A DNA stretch of 64,000 bases from Schleiferiaceae bacterium (GCA_030829675.1 JAURAE010000001.1:19892-83891); one strand, 5' to 3'; shown: positions 45,077 to 53,897, counted from the stretch's first letter. Translations and numbers: made by a program. The notes: generated from the sequence alone by a model not told the origin.

Positions 45077-45952
45077 TTACAAGAATGGAATAGTCAAGAT
45101 TCCGATCACCAGGACCACTTTGTAGCACAAGTGGGCCCAGCGCAATCCGCGTAGGCTTTTGGCGCCCAGTGTGAGCGTGTTGGCCACGCTGAGGAGTACG
45201 AGCATGAGCAGCATGCCTAATTGGGCATAAAAACTGAACCATTGCTGCGTGAAGAAGGCGGGGATCCATGCAATACCACTGCTGATGATCAGGGCCAAGC
45301 GCACCTGATCGCCTCCAAACTCACTGGCCGCGGTGCTTTTTCCCATAACGGTATCGCCTTTTACCATCAGAAGGTCTTTAAGCAACTCACGCGAGAATAA
45401 AGCGAGGCCGATGAGACCTCCAAAGGCGAAAGTATGTAGGCTGAGGTATTGGTGATAGACGCTGATCCCAAAAAAGGGCAGCAGGCCGATAATGGAAGCG
45501 CTAAAATGACCGACCAGTGGAATATTGCGGACCTTGTGGCTGTAGAACCATAGTAAAAAGGCGTAGAATGCATAGAACAGCAATCCACGCCAGCTCACGG
45601 TATAGGCCATGAGGAGTCCTATGATCAATGCCAACACAGCGATGCGGAGTGAGGTGCTTTGGCTGACCAATCGTTCGAAGGCGGTTTGCTTGGGCCTATT
45701 GATGGTGTCGGTCTCCAAATCGTAAAAGCTGTTGATGAGGAAGCCAAAGACCAGTAGGAAGGCGGAGGACCAGATGGTCAGGTGCGTTCCTGTATCCGAG
45801 AGTGTGCTTTGCCAAGTGTTGCTGGGTTCAAAGACGAAAAGCGCCGCGAGGTATTGGCCGATGAGGAGCAATAACACGTTGTACCAACGGATTTGGCTAA
45901 GTAAGGCTAGGAATTTTAGGAGGGAATATCGGCGGCGGTTCAGTGCTGTCAA
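45077..45952 (-). CDS. UbiA family prenyltransferase
   Basis: Polytopic membrane prenyltransferase, about eight to nine helices. The aspartate-rich motif appears as NSFYDLETDTINRP (about 87-100), and a second conserved segment is RELLKDLLMVKGD (about 190-202). Annotated relatives are often called geranylgeranylglycerol-phosphate geranylgeranyltransferase, but the acceptor cannot be read from sequence. Downstream of mevalonate-pathway genes that supply its prenyl donor; overlaps the GHMP kinase gene by 4 bases. Confidence 0.87.
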   Translation of the reverse strand: MTALNRRRYSLLKFLALLSQIRWYNVLLLLIGQYLAALFVFEPSNTWQSTLSDTGTHLTIWSSAFLLVFGFLINSFYDLETDTINRPKQTAFERLVSQSTSLRIAVLALIIGLLMAYTVSWRGLLFYAFYAFLLWFYSHKVRNIPLVGHFSASIIGLLPFFGISVYHQYLSLHTFAFGGLIGLALFSRELLKDLLMVKGDTVMGKSTAASEFGGDQVRLALIISSGIAWIPAFFTQQWFSFYAQLGMLLMLVLLSVANTLTLGAKSLRGLRWAHLCYKVVLVIGILTIPFL

Positions 45953-46875
45953 AATCTGTAGACGACTTCAGGGGAGAACCCTTCAAATTTAGACTTGACC
46001 TTATCGTAATCACGGGTGAAGCCCATGACAAAACCACCACCGCCTGAACCACAGAGCTTGAGGTAATATTCCTCACTCTCCAATCCTTCGCGCCAAAGGT
46101 CGTGGAACCCTTGTGGAATCATTGGATCGAAGTTGTCAAGGACGAGGGCACTCAACTTTTTCAAATTGTTGAATAACGGGGTGCGGTCGCCTTTGACGAA
46201 TGCTTTGATACAAGCGTCGTTGTATTTAATGAATTGGTTCTTCAGCATATTGCGGAAGCCCTCTTCTTTGAGTTTCTCCATGAAGATTTCTACCATGGGC
46301 TGGGTTTCGCCAGGTGCACCGCTGTTCAATAAGAACACCGCGCCTGAGCCTTCTGCCAACGAAGCGGGAAGCTCAATAGTACCCAGGTTGTCCTTACTCT
46401 TGATCAACAAGGGCAGGCCGAGGTAACAAATGGTAGGGTCAATACCGCTGCTCTTTCCGTGGAAGTAGCTTTCCATCCAGCTGAAAATCTGCTTGAGGGC
46501 TTTAATGTCCTTCGCTTTTTCAGGGTTGGCAGAGATCTTATTGGTGCAGTAACGGTCGTAAATGGCCGCCACCAAGGCACCGGAAGAACCTACACCAAAA
46601 CCTTGTGGAATAGAGGAATCGAAGAATAGTCCGCAGTTTAGATCGGCATCGAAGGCTCTAAAATCAAAGTCGCACGGTGCGTCTTCAGATTTAAGGTACT
46701 CGACATATTTACGAAGGTTGGCATTGCTTTTCTCCTGTACTGCATCTTGTTCTGAAGCGAACTGGAACGCGCCCTTATAATAGGTGTGCGGAATCGATAG
46801 GCCCATACTGTTTCCAATGATTCCGTACTCTCCAAAGAGAAGCACTTTACCGTAAAAGAGCGGATTCTTTTCCAT
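45949..46875 (-). CDS. GHMP family kinase, probable mevalonate kinase
   Basis: Kinase of the GHMP superfamily. Motifs: KVLLFGEYGII (N-terminal), IPQGFGVGSSGALVAAIYD (about 89-107, the ATP-binding glycine-rich motif) and the C-terminal LCGSGGGGFVMGF. Mevalonate kinase or phosphomevalonate kinase are both possible; the adjacent mvaD strongly supports the mevalonate pathway. Abuts mvaD with no gap and overlaps the prenyltransferase gene by 4 bases. Confidence 0.85.
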   Translation of the reverse strand: MEKNPLFYGKVLLFGEYGIIGNSMGLSIPHTYYKGAFQFASEQDAVQEKSNANLRKYVEYLKSEDAPCDFDFRAFDADLNCGLFFDSSIPQGFGVGSSGALVAAIYDRYCTNKISANPEKAKDIKALKQIFSWMESYFHGKSSGIDPTICYLGLPLLIKSKDNLGTIELPASLAEGSGAVFLLNSGAPGETQPMVEIFMEKLKEEGFRNMLKNQFIKYNDACIKAFVKGDRTPLFNNLKKLSALVLDNFDPMIPQGFHDLWREGLESEEYYLKLCGSGGGGFVMGFTRDYDKVKSKFEGFSPEVVYRF

Positions 46876-47886
46876 TTATAGCTGTTTAGGTCCTTGACCA
46901 ACTTCGTCACATAGGTAACTCCCGTCCTTACAAAAAGTTCGTAAGTCACTGTCTATGAACTGCAAAATTACGTCTTTATGCGATTTTGGGTACAACAAAT
47001 GCACATTTGCCCCGGCATCTAAGGTAAAATACAATGGATTGCCTGTGTTTTCGCGGAATGCCCAAATGGCCTCGATGACCTTGAGGGTATTCGGCTTCAT
47101 CAGGATAAAATAGGGACGAGAGCTCATCATCATAGCGTGCAGCGTCAAGGCTTCACTTTCTACGATGGCCCCAAATCCTTCAATATCTCCATTACGCATG
47201 CAGGTCAAAATATCTGCTTGGTTGGTGTGGGCTTGGGCGAAACGTGCCTCTGCATACGCGTGGCCTTCCATCAAGCCGTGACCTACAGTAGAGCTCACGA
47301 CTTTTTCGCCTTTATCTACCAATAGGATGGTGTCCTGGAAGGTGGTGAATACTTCGGCTACATCGTCGTAGGCAACGGCCCAGCGGTCGTGGCTTCCTTG
47401 GATGTCCTGGTGTGTTCCCCAGGCGGCCAATGGGCCAAAAACGCTTCGTGATCCAGACCCAGATCCTAATCTTGCGGCTTCGCTAGCCTCTTGGAAAAAG
47501 TCTGAAACGGGCAGTCCCAATGCTTGTTTCACGCTCATTAAACACAAGGCTAAAGCGCTCATGCCCGAGGCAGAGGAGGCAATGCCCGAGCTGTGTGGGA
47601 AGCTGTTGGAGGTGTGAATTTCCAAATCAAGGGTGCTGGCAAAAGGAAATTGCTCGGCAGTACGTTCGAGGAACGTCTTGATTTTCGGCAGGAAACTCGG
47701 GGTGGAAACGCCTTCGAGATATACTTCTATTTGGCCAGTTCCCGGCGCGTACTTCAACGTCGTGGTTGTGGCCGCTGCACTCAGGGTAAAGCTAATAGAA
47801 GGGTTGGCCGGTATTTGGACCGGGTATTTGCCCCAGTATTTTACTAGCGCAATATTAGAAGGGCTTTTCCAGGTTACTTCTTTCAT
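46876..47886 (-). CDS. mvaD: Diphosphomevalonate decarboxylase
   Basis: Converts diphosphomevalonate to isopentenyl diphosphate. GHMP fold with the family start WKSPSNIALVKYWGK (about 5-19), NPSISFTLS (about 28-36) and FPHSSGIASSASGMSALALCL (about 97-117). Length 336 fits. Indicates that this organism makes isoprenoids by the mevalonate route, known for many Flavobacteriia. The start overlaps the fabD stop as TAATG. Confidence 0.93.
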   Translation of the reverse strand: MKEVTWKSPSNIALVKYWGKYPVQIPANPSISFTLSAAATTTTLKYAPGTGQIEVYLEGVSTPSFLPKIKTFLERTAEQFPFASTLDLEIHTSNSFPHSSGIASSASGMSALALCLMSVKQALGLPVSDFFQEASEAARLGSGSGSRSVFGPLAAWGTHQDIQGSHDRWAVAYDDVAEVFTTFQDTILLVDKGEKVVSSTVGHGLMEGHAYAEARFAQAHTNQADILTCMRNGDIEGFGAIVESEALTLHAMMMSSRPYFILMKPNTLKVIEAIWAFRENTGNPLYFTLDAGANVHLLYPKSHKDVILQFIDSDLRTFCKDGSYLCDEVGQGPKQL

Positions 47887-48773
47887 TATTCGAAGCTCAC
47901 GCCGCTAACTTCATTGGCGCGATCAATTTTCTTGATCAACCCCTGCAAGGTTTTTCCTGGTCCGCATTCTACGAAGTGAGTGGCGCCGTCGGCCATCATC
48001 TCCTGAACACTTTGGGTCCATTTTACCGGAGCAGTTAATTGGTCGATTAAATTCTTTTTAATCTCTGTTGGGTTTTGCACTGCTTTCGCAACGCTGTTCT
48101 GGTACACAGGGCACACCGGAGTATCGATGTCTGTTGCTTCGATAGCGGCGGCTAATTCTGCTCTAGCAGGCTCCATCAATGGGCTGTGGAATGCTCCACC
48201 CACTGGTAGTACCAAGGCGCGACGCGCACCAGCTTCGGTAGCTTTTGTACAAGCAGCCTCCACGGCACTGATCGTACCCGATATCACTAACTGCCCAGGA
48301 CAGTTATAGTTCGCGGCCACAACTACGCCGTCGATATCGGCGCAAATATTTTCGACTACTTCATCGTCTAGGCCCAAGATTGCGGCCATCGTGGATGGAT
48401 TCTGCTCACAGGCTTTTTGCATCGCCATGGCACGCTTGCTCACCAAGGTTAGGGCGTCCGTAAAGCTCAACGCACCGGTCGCACAAAGGGCTGAAAACTC
48501 ACCCAAACTGTGGCCTGCCACCATATCTGGCTGGAAATCGTTGCCCAACAGTTTTGCCATAATCACGCTCATGGTAAAGATGGCCGGTTGGGTTACTTTG
48601 GTTTGCTTGAGCTCTTCCTCCGTTCCTTCGAACATGATTTTGCTCAATTCAAAACCTAGCACTCTGTCGGCGGTGTCGAACAGCTCGCGTGCTTCTTTGT
48701 GGTTGTCGTACAAGTCTCTTCCCATTCCTGGGTACTGGGCGCCTTGGCCCGGAAATACATAGGCTTTGCTCAT
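47886..48773 (-). CDS. fabD: Malonyl-CoA:ACP transacylase
   Basis: Transfers malonyl groups to acyl carrier protein in fatty acid synthesis. MSKAYVFPGQGAQYPGMG start, the nucleophile elbow VAGHSLGEFSALCA (Ser at about 92) and the His in GGAFHSPLMEPA (about 200). Length 295 normal. Overlaps queD by 4 bases (start) and mvaD by one base (end), so the set queD-fabD-mvaD-kinase-prenyltransferase is probably one transcript. Confidence 0.95.
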   Translation of the reverse strand: MSKAYVFPGQGAQYPGMGRDLYDNHKEARELFDTADRVLGFELSKIMFEGTEEELKQTKVTQPAIFTMSVIMAKLLGNDFQPDMVAGHSLGEFSALCATGALSFTDALTLVSKRAMAMQKACEQNPSTMAAILGLDDEVVENICADIDGVVVAANYNCPGQLVISGTISAVEAACTKATEAGARRALVLPVGGAFHSPLMEPARAELAAAIEATDIDTPVCPVYQNSVAKAVQNPTEIKKNLIDQLTAPVKWTQSVQEMMADGATHFVECGPGKTLQGLIKKIDRANEVSGVSFE

Positions 48774-49183
48774 TCTCCGTAGTATTCTATAATGTTATTA
48801 TGTGTTTCGGCCAATTGGATTTTGTGCAACTCGGCCCCGTGTTCAGCAACTTTCGGTGCGAGGATCTTCCAAAATTCATAGGCAATAATCTCAGCAGTGG
48901 GCTGCTTGCCCGCCATGAAGTCGATATCTAAATTCAAGTTTTTGTGGTCGACCACATCGATGATGTGCTCGCGAATGATCTGTTTGAGGTCGAAAAGGTT
49001 CATCACGAAGCCTGTTTCTGGGTCGATTTCCCCGCGAACGGTCACCTCCAACTCGAAGTTGTGTCCGTGGTAGTTCTCGTTTGAACATTTTCCGAAAACC
49101 TTTTTATTGGTCGCGGCGTCCCATTTATCATTCCACAATTTGTGCGCAGCACAGAAGTGTTCTTTGCGCTTGATATACATCAT
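48770..49183 (-). CDS. 6-pyruvoyl/6-carboxytetrahydropterin synthase family protein (QueD-like)
   Basis: Pterin-synthase fold of 137 residues. Zinc ligands: CAAHKLW (His) and NYHGHNFELEV (two His); catalytic Cys in FGKCSNEN; conserved Glu near the end (LAETHNNIIEYYGE). Could be QueD (queuosine/7-deazaguanine) or a pterin synthase; the presence of queG in the window favours QueD. The exact start, 49183 or 49180 (two Met), is unclear. Has an upstream -7 box. Confidence 0.85.
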   Translation of the reverse strand: MMYIKRKEHFCAAHKLWNDKWDAATNKKVFGKCSNENYHGHNFELEVTVRGEIDPETGFVMNLFDLKQIIREHIIDVVDHKNLNLDIDFMAGKQPTAEIIAYEFWKILAPKVAEHGAELHKIQLAETHNNIIEYYGE

Positions 49184-49200
49184 GCTGGTAAAAGTTTAAG

Positions 49201-49208
49201 CAAAGATA
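49201..49208 (-). promoter_or_regulatory. -7 element of the queD-fabD-mvaD operon
   Basis: The minus strand reads TATCTTTG followed by C, an exact TAnnTTTG, 17 bases before the start codon. No good TTG at -33. Confidence 0.45.
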
Positions 49209-49223
49209 CGATGGGTGAAGTTT

Positions 49224-49859
49224 TCATAACGTATTCCCGCTTTGAAGTTGCCCCCAATCTGAGTGTTGCTGGTAGAAGTCCTTGGCGGCCTGCTGTAAAT
49301 CGCTGTACATCTCTAAAAACCACGGTTCGAATAAGTCTATTTCCCCCTCAAGGGCGTTGTTGAAGTAGTACGCAAAAGCTTCCCCACCACGATGTCTGTA
49401 GGCAATGCCTGAGGCAGCGCGCGCCAAGCCTTCGACGTTTCGGTAGGACAGGAGCCAATTTTCCCGAAGCAGGTGCGGCGCCATGTGTGCGGCTCGCCCG
49501 ACCAAGAGATGTTGGTGGGCAGCAATATCGTCCAAGCACATTTGAATGAATTCCGGCGCGGTAGGAGCGGGGCGGTGTTGGGTCCAATTCCAGTGGCGGT
49601 GCAAAAAGAAATCTCCCATCAAGTCTAGCGCCACCGGAGCGTATTTCCCCACTTTAGGATAGAGTAACTTCTTGGTCGTTAGACTTATGGGGTGCGCATC
49701 CGCGAATTGGTCAATGAAGCGGTGGAGGTCGATGCCGAGCCTTTGGGCTGGGGTGGAACCTTCCCGCCAACCTTGGCCTTTAAAGCCATCTGCGGTGAAA
49801 TTAAAAACCCGAACCTCGGAGAGGTTCGGGCTTAAATGTAAATGCGCTAAGAAATTCAA
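49224..49859 (-). CDS. acpH: ACP phosphodiesterase family protein
   Basis: Similar in length and motifs to AcpH, which removes phosphopantetheine from acyl carrier protein. Start MNFLAHLHLS as in the family, F-N-F-T-A-D (equivalent to N-x-x-A-D), DLHRFIDQFADAHP (about 45-58) and LDLMGDFFLHRHW (about 78-90). The alternative is a related DUF479 protein of other function. An intrinsic-terminator-like hairpin lies inside codons 10-20. Follows purS by 10 bases. Confidence 0.82.
   Translation of the reverse strand: MNFLAHLHLSPNLSEVRVFNFTADGFKGQGWREGSTPAQRLGIDLHRFIDQFADAHPISLTTKKLLYPKVGKYAPVALDLMGDFFLHRHWNWTQHRPAPTAPEFIQMCLDDIAAHQHLLVGRAAHMAPHLLRENWLLSYRNVEGLARAASGIAYRHRGGEAFAYYFNNALEGEIDLFEPWFLEMYSDLQQAAKDFYQQHSDWGQLQSGNTL
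49801..49830 (-). terminator. Terminator-like hairpin inside the acpH 5' end
   Basis: A perfect 10-bp stem (CCCGAACCTC with GAGGTTCGGG) with a three-base loop runs into UUUUU on the minus strand. It would terminate the pss-purS transcript but lies within acpH codons 10-20. Confidence 0.6.
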
Positions 49860-49869
49860 AGCGTAGTGT

Positions 49870-50121
49870 TTACGCCTCGGTTACGACGAAGTCAAAGGAC
49901 TCCATCACAGGGTTGATGAGGAGCTTTTCGCTCGCTTCTTTCACCATTGCCTCTGCAGCTTCCTTCGAATCTGCCTCTACCTCTAGGGTAATGTGCTTGC
50001 CAATTCTCACATTGGTCAATGCTTCCAATCCGATGTTTTTAAGGTTTGCACCTACGGTTTTTCCTTGAGGATCTAAAAGTGCCTTTAGCGGCATCACGTT
50101 GATTTCAGCAGTGAATTTCAT
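49870..50121 (-). CDS. purS: Phosphoribosylformylglycinamidine synthase subunit PurS
   Basis: 83-residue subunit that joins PurQ and PurL in FGAM synthesis. Sequence shows KFTAEINVMPLKALLDPQGKTV and the NPVMESFDFVV end, both characteristic. purQ and purL are not nearby. Lies 19 bases after pss and 10 before acpH on the minus strand, probably cotranscribed with pss. Confidence 0.9.
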   Translation of the reverse strand: MKFTAEINVMPLKALLDPQGKTVGANLKNIGLEALTNVRIGKHITLEVEADSKEAAEAMVKEASEKLLINPVMESFDFVVTEA

Positions 50122-50140
50122 CGTTGAGTTTTTATGGGTC

Positions 50141-50848
50141 TTATGCCTTGCTTTTCAGAGCGAAGGCGCTAATAATTGGTAGCAAAAATACGACAATTGA
50201 GATGCTCAAGGCACCAAAAAAAGGAATCATTACGGCTAAAATTCCAACAAGGGTGTATTGCCCTATTTTACGAGGTGTATCGCCGCCGCCTTTGAGGCTA
50301 AGTACTTGGAATGAAGCGTTTTGCCAGTAGATCGTATAGAAGGCAATAGAGACCAGCGCCATGTGCCATATTAACAATTGAGCGCCTTCTAAAGCCATGA
50401 TCCATTCCCAATTGTCCCAACGTCCCATCCAGGACCAAAGGCCGAGCGCGAATAAAGCATTGGCGGGGGTCGGCATTCCGACAAAATCTTTTCCTCCGTC
50501 CTCACGAAGGTTGAATACGGCTAGACGATAAACGCTCGCGGCGGTAACGCCGGCGCCCACGAGCATGGCCCAGGGTTGCGGTACCTTGGCATAATCGGCC
50601 AAAATACTGGACCAAAGAAATCCAGAGGTCGCCCCAAAGGAAATGGCGTCAGCCAAGGAATCTAGTTGTTTGCCTAGTTCGGAAGAGGCGCCCACTTTTC
50701 GAGCCGCCCAGCCGTCAAGCATATCGAATAATGCAGCTGCAATGAGTGCTATGGCAAGACCTGTATTGCTCGCGTTGACGATGAAGTAGATGGCCATCAT
50801 CCCGCAAATTGCGTTCGCGAGTGTTAAAAGATTTGGAATGTGTTTCAT
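50141..50848 (-). CDS. pssA: CDP-diacylglycerol-serine O-phosphatidyltransferase
   Basis: Makes phosphatidylserine, precursor of phosphatidylethanolamine. The CDP-alcohol phosphotransferase motif D-G-x2-A-R-x8-G-x3-D-x3-D is visible as DGWAARKVGASSELGKQLD plus SLAD (about 47-69). About seven membrane helices. ATG 50848 (MKHIPNLLTLANA) is preferred over an upstream TTG at 50857, which lies within the -7 box. Divergent from lnt with 29 bases between the start codons. Confidence 0.92.
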   Translation of the reverse strand: MKHIPNLLTLANAICGMMAIYFIVNASNTGLAIALIAAALFDMLDGWAARKVGASSELGKQLDSLADAISFGATSGFLWSSILADYAKVPQPWAMLVGAGVTAASVYRLAVFNLREDGGKDFVGMPTPANALFALGLWSWMGRWDNWEWIMALEGAQLLIWHMALVSIAFYTIYWQNASFQVLSLKGGGDTPRKIGQYTLVGILAVMIPFFGALSISIVVFLLPIISAFALKSKA

Positions 50849-50854
50849 GCCCTG

Positions 50855-50886
50855 CAAAGATGCATTATTTTGGCACTATGTCTCAA
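50855..50886 (-). promoter_or_regulatory. Promoter of pssA, overlapping the lnt start
   Basis: On the minus strand TTG (50886-50884, inside lnt codon 3) and CATCTTTG (50862-50855) are 21 bases apart; the -7 box matches at seven of eight positions and is followed by C. Six bases separate it from the pssA ATG. On the plus strand a TATTTTG (50866-50872) lies five bases before the lnt ATG, so the two promoters overlap. Confidence 0.45.
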
Positions 50887-52455
50887 CTACGCCCTTGGTC
50901 GGATTGGAAAATGATGTTGGCAGCGACAGTTTTATTAGTCGCTGCTTGGAATGTCCCCATGTTGGGGGTGTTGATCATACCCGCTTTCGTGGTATTATTG
51001 GAATTAGCCCACCGTCCGGGACGAAAGTTTTTAAAGCTTTATGCGGTCATGGCACTGTGGAATGCCGCTACCACCTACTGGATCGCTAATGCACACCCTT
51101 TAGGAGTCATTGCGACCGTATTTATCAATGGTGCGTTGATGGCGGCGGCCTTGTGGCTGGGGGTACGTTCTTCCATCCTTTGGCGGAAGTTCCCACAAGT
51201 AGAAAGGTTCAGCCTATTGGCGTATTTGCCGGTCGTTGCGAGTTGGATCGCTTTTGAAAAACTGCACGACCACTGGGGATTGGCCTTTCCTTGGTTAAAT
51301 CTAGGAAACACGTTTAACGGCCTGCCCATATTGGTACAATGGTATCAGTGGTTGGGTGCGACCGGCGGGACACTCTGGGTACTTCTTGTGGCCATAGCCA
51401 CGTACCTTTGGTTGCTAGGACGGTGGAGAAAGGATCGTCCGCTCTTGTTGTTTTTAGTACCTGTTTTGACCAGTATAAGTCTGTGGTTCTTACCACATTC
51501 TAAGAAACCATCGGGGTGGGTCAGCGTCGCAGTGGTCCAACCAAATATCAACGCCTACACCGAAAAGTGGGAAATGCCGGAAGGCGAGCAGATTGAAAAG
51601 GTACGAGGCCTGTTGCACTCTCAATTGGGCGATCAGCGAGTGGATTTGATTGTACTGCCGGAGACGTTCTTGCCGAAAGCTCGTCAGGAGTCGACTTACG
51701 GGTATTCGCCGATGGACCGCAAGTTGCACCAGGTGTTGGATGCCTATGGTGATGCGGCGATTTTCGGAGCGACGACCTACGACTTTCAAGATGCCCCAAA
51801 TGCCTACAATAGGCCTATGGGCAATCGATACTATACCTTGTACAACACGGCTTTATTCCGCACGAAAGGCATGCCAAATGCCGCTTTGTACCACAAAGGA
51901 AAACTCGTGGTTGGTGGGGAGACCATGCCGTTTGTTCAGCTGCTGAAGCCTTGGTTAGGAGATTGGGCACTGGAGTTGGGAGGTACTTCTGGAACGCTTG
52001 GTGTTTCTAGTGAACGCACCGTTTTTGACAATGGAAAAGGGATGAAATTGGGCCCAATTATTTGTTGGGAAAACGAATTCTCAGATTATACCACGGACTA
52101 TGCGAAACAAGGTGCAAACCTACTTGCAGTCATCACTAACGACGGTTGGTGGGGGGATACGCAGGGCCATGTTCAGCACATGCGATTCTCCGGGTTGCGC
52201 GCGATAGAAAACGGCAAGTGGGTTGTGCGTAGCGCCAACACCGGCATTAGTTGTATTATCGACCAAAAAGGCCGTGTACAAGAGCCGCTCGGTTGGGAAG
52301 AGGAAGGCGTGATTGTGATGGAGGTTCCGCTACTCGAAGGCCAAACAGTATATAGCAGAACTGGGGACTGGATCGGCCAATTCATGATTTGGCTCTTTGC
52401 CCTCAATCTCGGTGTACTTCTATTTAGTAGATTTTTCCGATTAAAGCCGAGGTAA
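50878..52455 (+). CDS. lnt: Apolipoprotein N-acyltransferase
   Basis: Adds the third acyl chain to lipoproteins. N-terminal part with about six membrane helices, then the nitrilase-like periplasmic domain: VVQPNINAY (about 222), LPETFLP (catalytic Glu), YHKGKLVVGGE (catalytic Lys) and PIICWENEF (catalytic Cys), TNDGWWGDTQGHVQH. A final C-terminal helix follows. ATG 50878 (MSQLRPWSDW) is chosen; upstream residues from 50809 would precede a divergent promoter and lack family similarity. Confidence 0.93.
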   Translation: MSQLRPWSDWKMMLAATVLLVAAWNVPMLGVLIIPAFVVLLELAHRPGRKFLKLYAVMALWNAATTYWIANAHPLGVIATVFINGALMAAALWLGVRSSILWRKFPQVERFSLLAYLPVVASWIAFEKLHDHWGLAFPWLNLGNTFNGLPILVQWYQWLGATGGTLWVLLVAIATYLWLLGRWRKDRPLLLFLVPVLTSISLWFLPHSKKPSGWVSVAVVQPNINAYTEKWEMPEGEQIEKVRGLLHSQLGDQRVDLIVLPETFLPKARQESTYGYSPMDRKLHQVLDAYGDAAIFGATTYDFQDAPNAYNRPMGNRYYTLYNTALFRTKGMPNAALYHKGKLVVGGETMPFVQLLKPWLGDWALELGGTSGTLGVSSERTVFDNGKGMKLGPIICWENEFSDYTTDYAKQGANLLAVITNDGWWGDTQGHVQHMRFSGLRAIENGKWVVRSANTGISCIIDQKGRVQEPLGWEEEGVIVMEVPLLEGQTVYSRTGDWIGQFMIWLFALNLGVLLFSRFFRLKPR

Positions 52456-52470
52456 GCAACGCCCCGTGTG

Positions 52471-52478
52471 TACCTTTG
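52471..52478 (+). promoter_or_regulatory. -7 element upstream of lpdA
   Basis: TACCTTTG, exact TAnnTTTG, followed by C, 21 bases before the ATG. No TTG at the expected -33 position. Confidence 0.45.
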
Positions 52479-52499
52479 CTTAGAATTAAACATCATTTT

Positions 52500-53897
52500 A
52501 TGAGTTCTTACGACGTCGTTGTCATTGGTTCAGGTCCTGGTGGTTATGTGAGCGCTATTCGTTGCGCGCAACTGGGAATGAAAACAGCCTTGGTAGAGAA
52601 ATATGCTACACTTGGTGGTACCTGTCTAAACGTTGGATGTATTCCATCAAAAGCCTTGTTGGACTCCTCGGAGCATTACCACATGGCGGCACACTCATTC
52701 GAAGATCACGGTATTGTGGTGAATCCACCTACCATTGATTTTGGCAAGATGATGGAGCGCAAAGCAGGAGTAGTAAGCACTACTTGCGACGGTATCGATT
52801 ACTTGATGAAAAAGAACAACATCGATGTGCTTCGCGGCTTCGGTTCACTGGTGGATGCCAACACGGTAAAGGTGGCTGGCGAAAGCACCACTGAGGTCAG
52901 TGCGAAAAACATCATCCTTGCAACGGGTTCAAAACCTATTGAGTTGCCGTTTGCGAAATTTGATAAAGAGCGCATCATCAGCTCTACCGAAGCATTGAGC
53001 TTGAAGGAGATTCCAAAGCACATGATCGTGATCGGTGGTGGCGTTATTGGATTGGAACTAGGTTCTGTATACAAGCGTCTTGGTGCTGAGGTAACGGTGG
53101 TGGAATATGCACCGAGCATTATCCCTACGATGGATGGCGCCTTGGGCAAAGAGCTACAGCGCAGCTTAAAAAAGTTGGGCATGAAGTTCAGCTTGAGCAC
53201 GAAAGTGAGCGAAGTAAGCCGCGACGGTGATACCGTAACGGTCAAAGGAACAGATAAGAAAGGCAACGAAATCACCTTCGAAGGTGATTACTGTTTGGTG
53301 GCTGTAGGTCGCCGTGCCTACACGGATAACCTAGGGTTGGAAAACGTAGGTATTGCCACTGACGATCGTGGCCGCATCGAGACTAATGCACATTTACAAA
53401 CCTCACAGGCGAACATTTACGCCATTGGTGATGTGGTGAAAGGAGCTATGTTGGCGCACAAGGCGGAAGAGGAAGGTGTATTTGTAGCCGAAACGTTGGC
53501 CGGTCAGAAACCACATATTAACCACGACTTGATTCCAGGTATTGTATATACATGGCCTGAAGTGGCTGCCGTGGGTAAGACAGAAGAAGAGTTGAAAGCT
53601 TCAGGCGTTGCCTACAAATCAGGTAGCTTCCCTATGCGTGCCTTGGGACGTTCACGTGCCAGTGGAGATATCGACGGGGTAGTGAAAGTATTGGCAGACG
53701 CTACAACGGATGAAGTATTAGGAGTACACATGGTGGCTGCTCGTGCTGCGGATATGATCATGGAAGCAGTTACTGCGATGGAATTCCGCGCATCTGCTGA
53801 AGATATTGCCCGCATTTGTCACGGTCACCCGACCTACACTGAGGCGATCAAGGAAGCAGCGTTGGCGGCGACGGATAACCGCGCACTACATAGTTAA
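52500..53897 (+). CDS. lpdA: Dihydrolipoyl dehydrogenase
   Basis: Flavoprotein E3 of 2-oxoacid dehydrogenases and glycine cleavage. FAD-binding VVIGSGPGGYVSAIRCAQLG at the N-terminus, the redox disulfide GGTCLNVGCIPSK (C42, C47), NAD-binding IVIGGGVIGLELGSVYKRLG and the C-terminal HGHPTYTEAIKEAAL with catalytic His-Glu. Length 465 is normal. ATG 52500 (MSSYDVVVIG) chosen over an upstream frame start at 52476. The stop overlaps pabB as TAATG. A partner for GcvH, whose gene is frameshifted in this window. Confidence 0.95.
   Translation: MSSYDVVVIGSGPGGYVSAIRCAQLGMKTALVEKYATLGGTCLNVGCIPSKALLDSSEHYHMAAHSFEDHGIVVNPPTIDFGKMMERKAGVVSTTCDGIDYLMKKNNIDVLRGFGSLVDANTVKVAGESTTEVSAKNIILATGSKPIELPFAKFDKERIISSTEALSLKEIPKHMIVIGGGVIGLELGSVYKRLGAEVTVVEYAPSIIPTMDGALGKELQRSLKKLGMKFSLSTKVSEVSRDGDTVTVKGTDKKGNEITFEGDYCLVAVGRRAYTDNLGLENVGIATDDRGRIETNAHLQTSQANIYAIGDVVKGAMLAHKAEEEGVFVAETLAGQKPHINHDLIPGIVYTWPEVAAVGKTEEELKASGVAYKSGSFPMRALGRSRASGDIDGVVKVLADATTDEVLGVHMVAARAADMIMEAVTAMEFRASAEDIARICHGHPTYTEAIKEAALAATDNRALHS

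Noticed and set aside
45068..45085. Short palindrome (TTGTAATTACAA) at the junction of two convergent genes
   Set aside because: AT-rich, no U-tract, stem too weak for a terminator; chance is likely.
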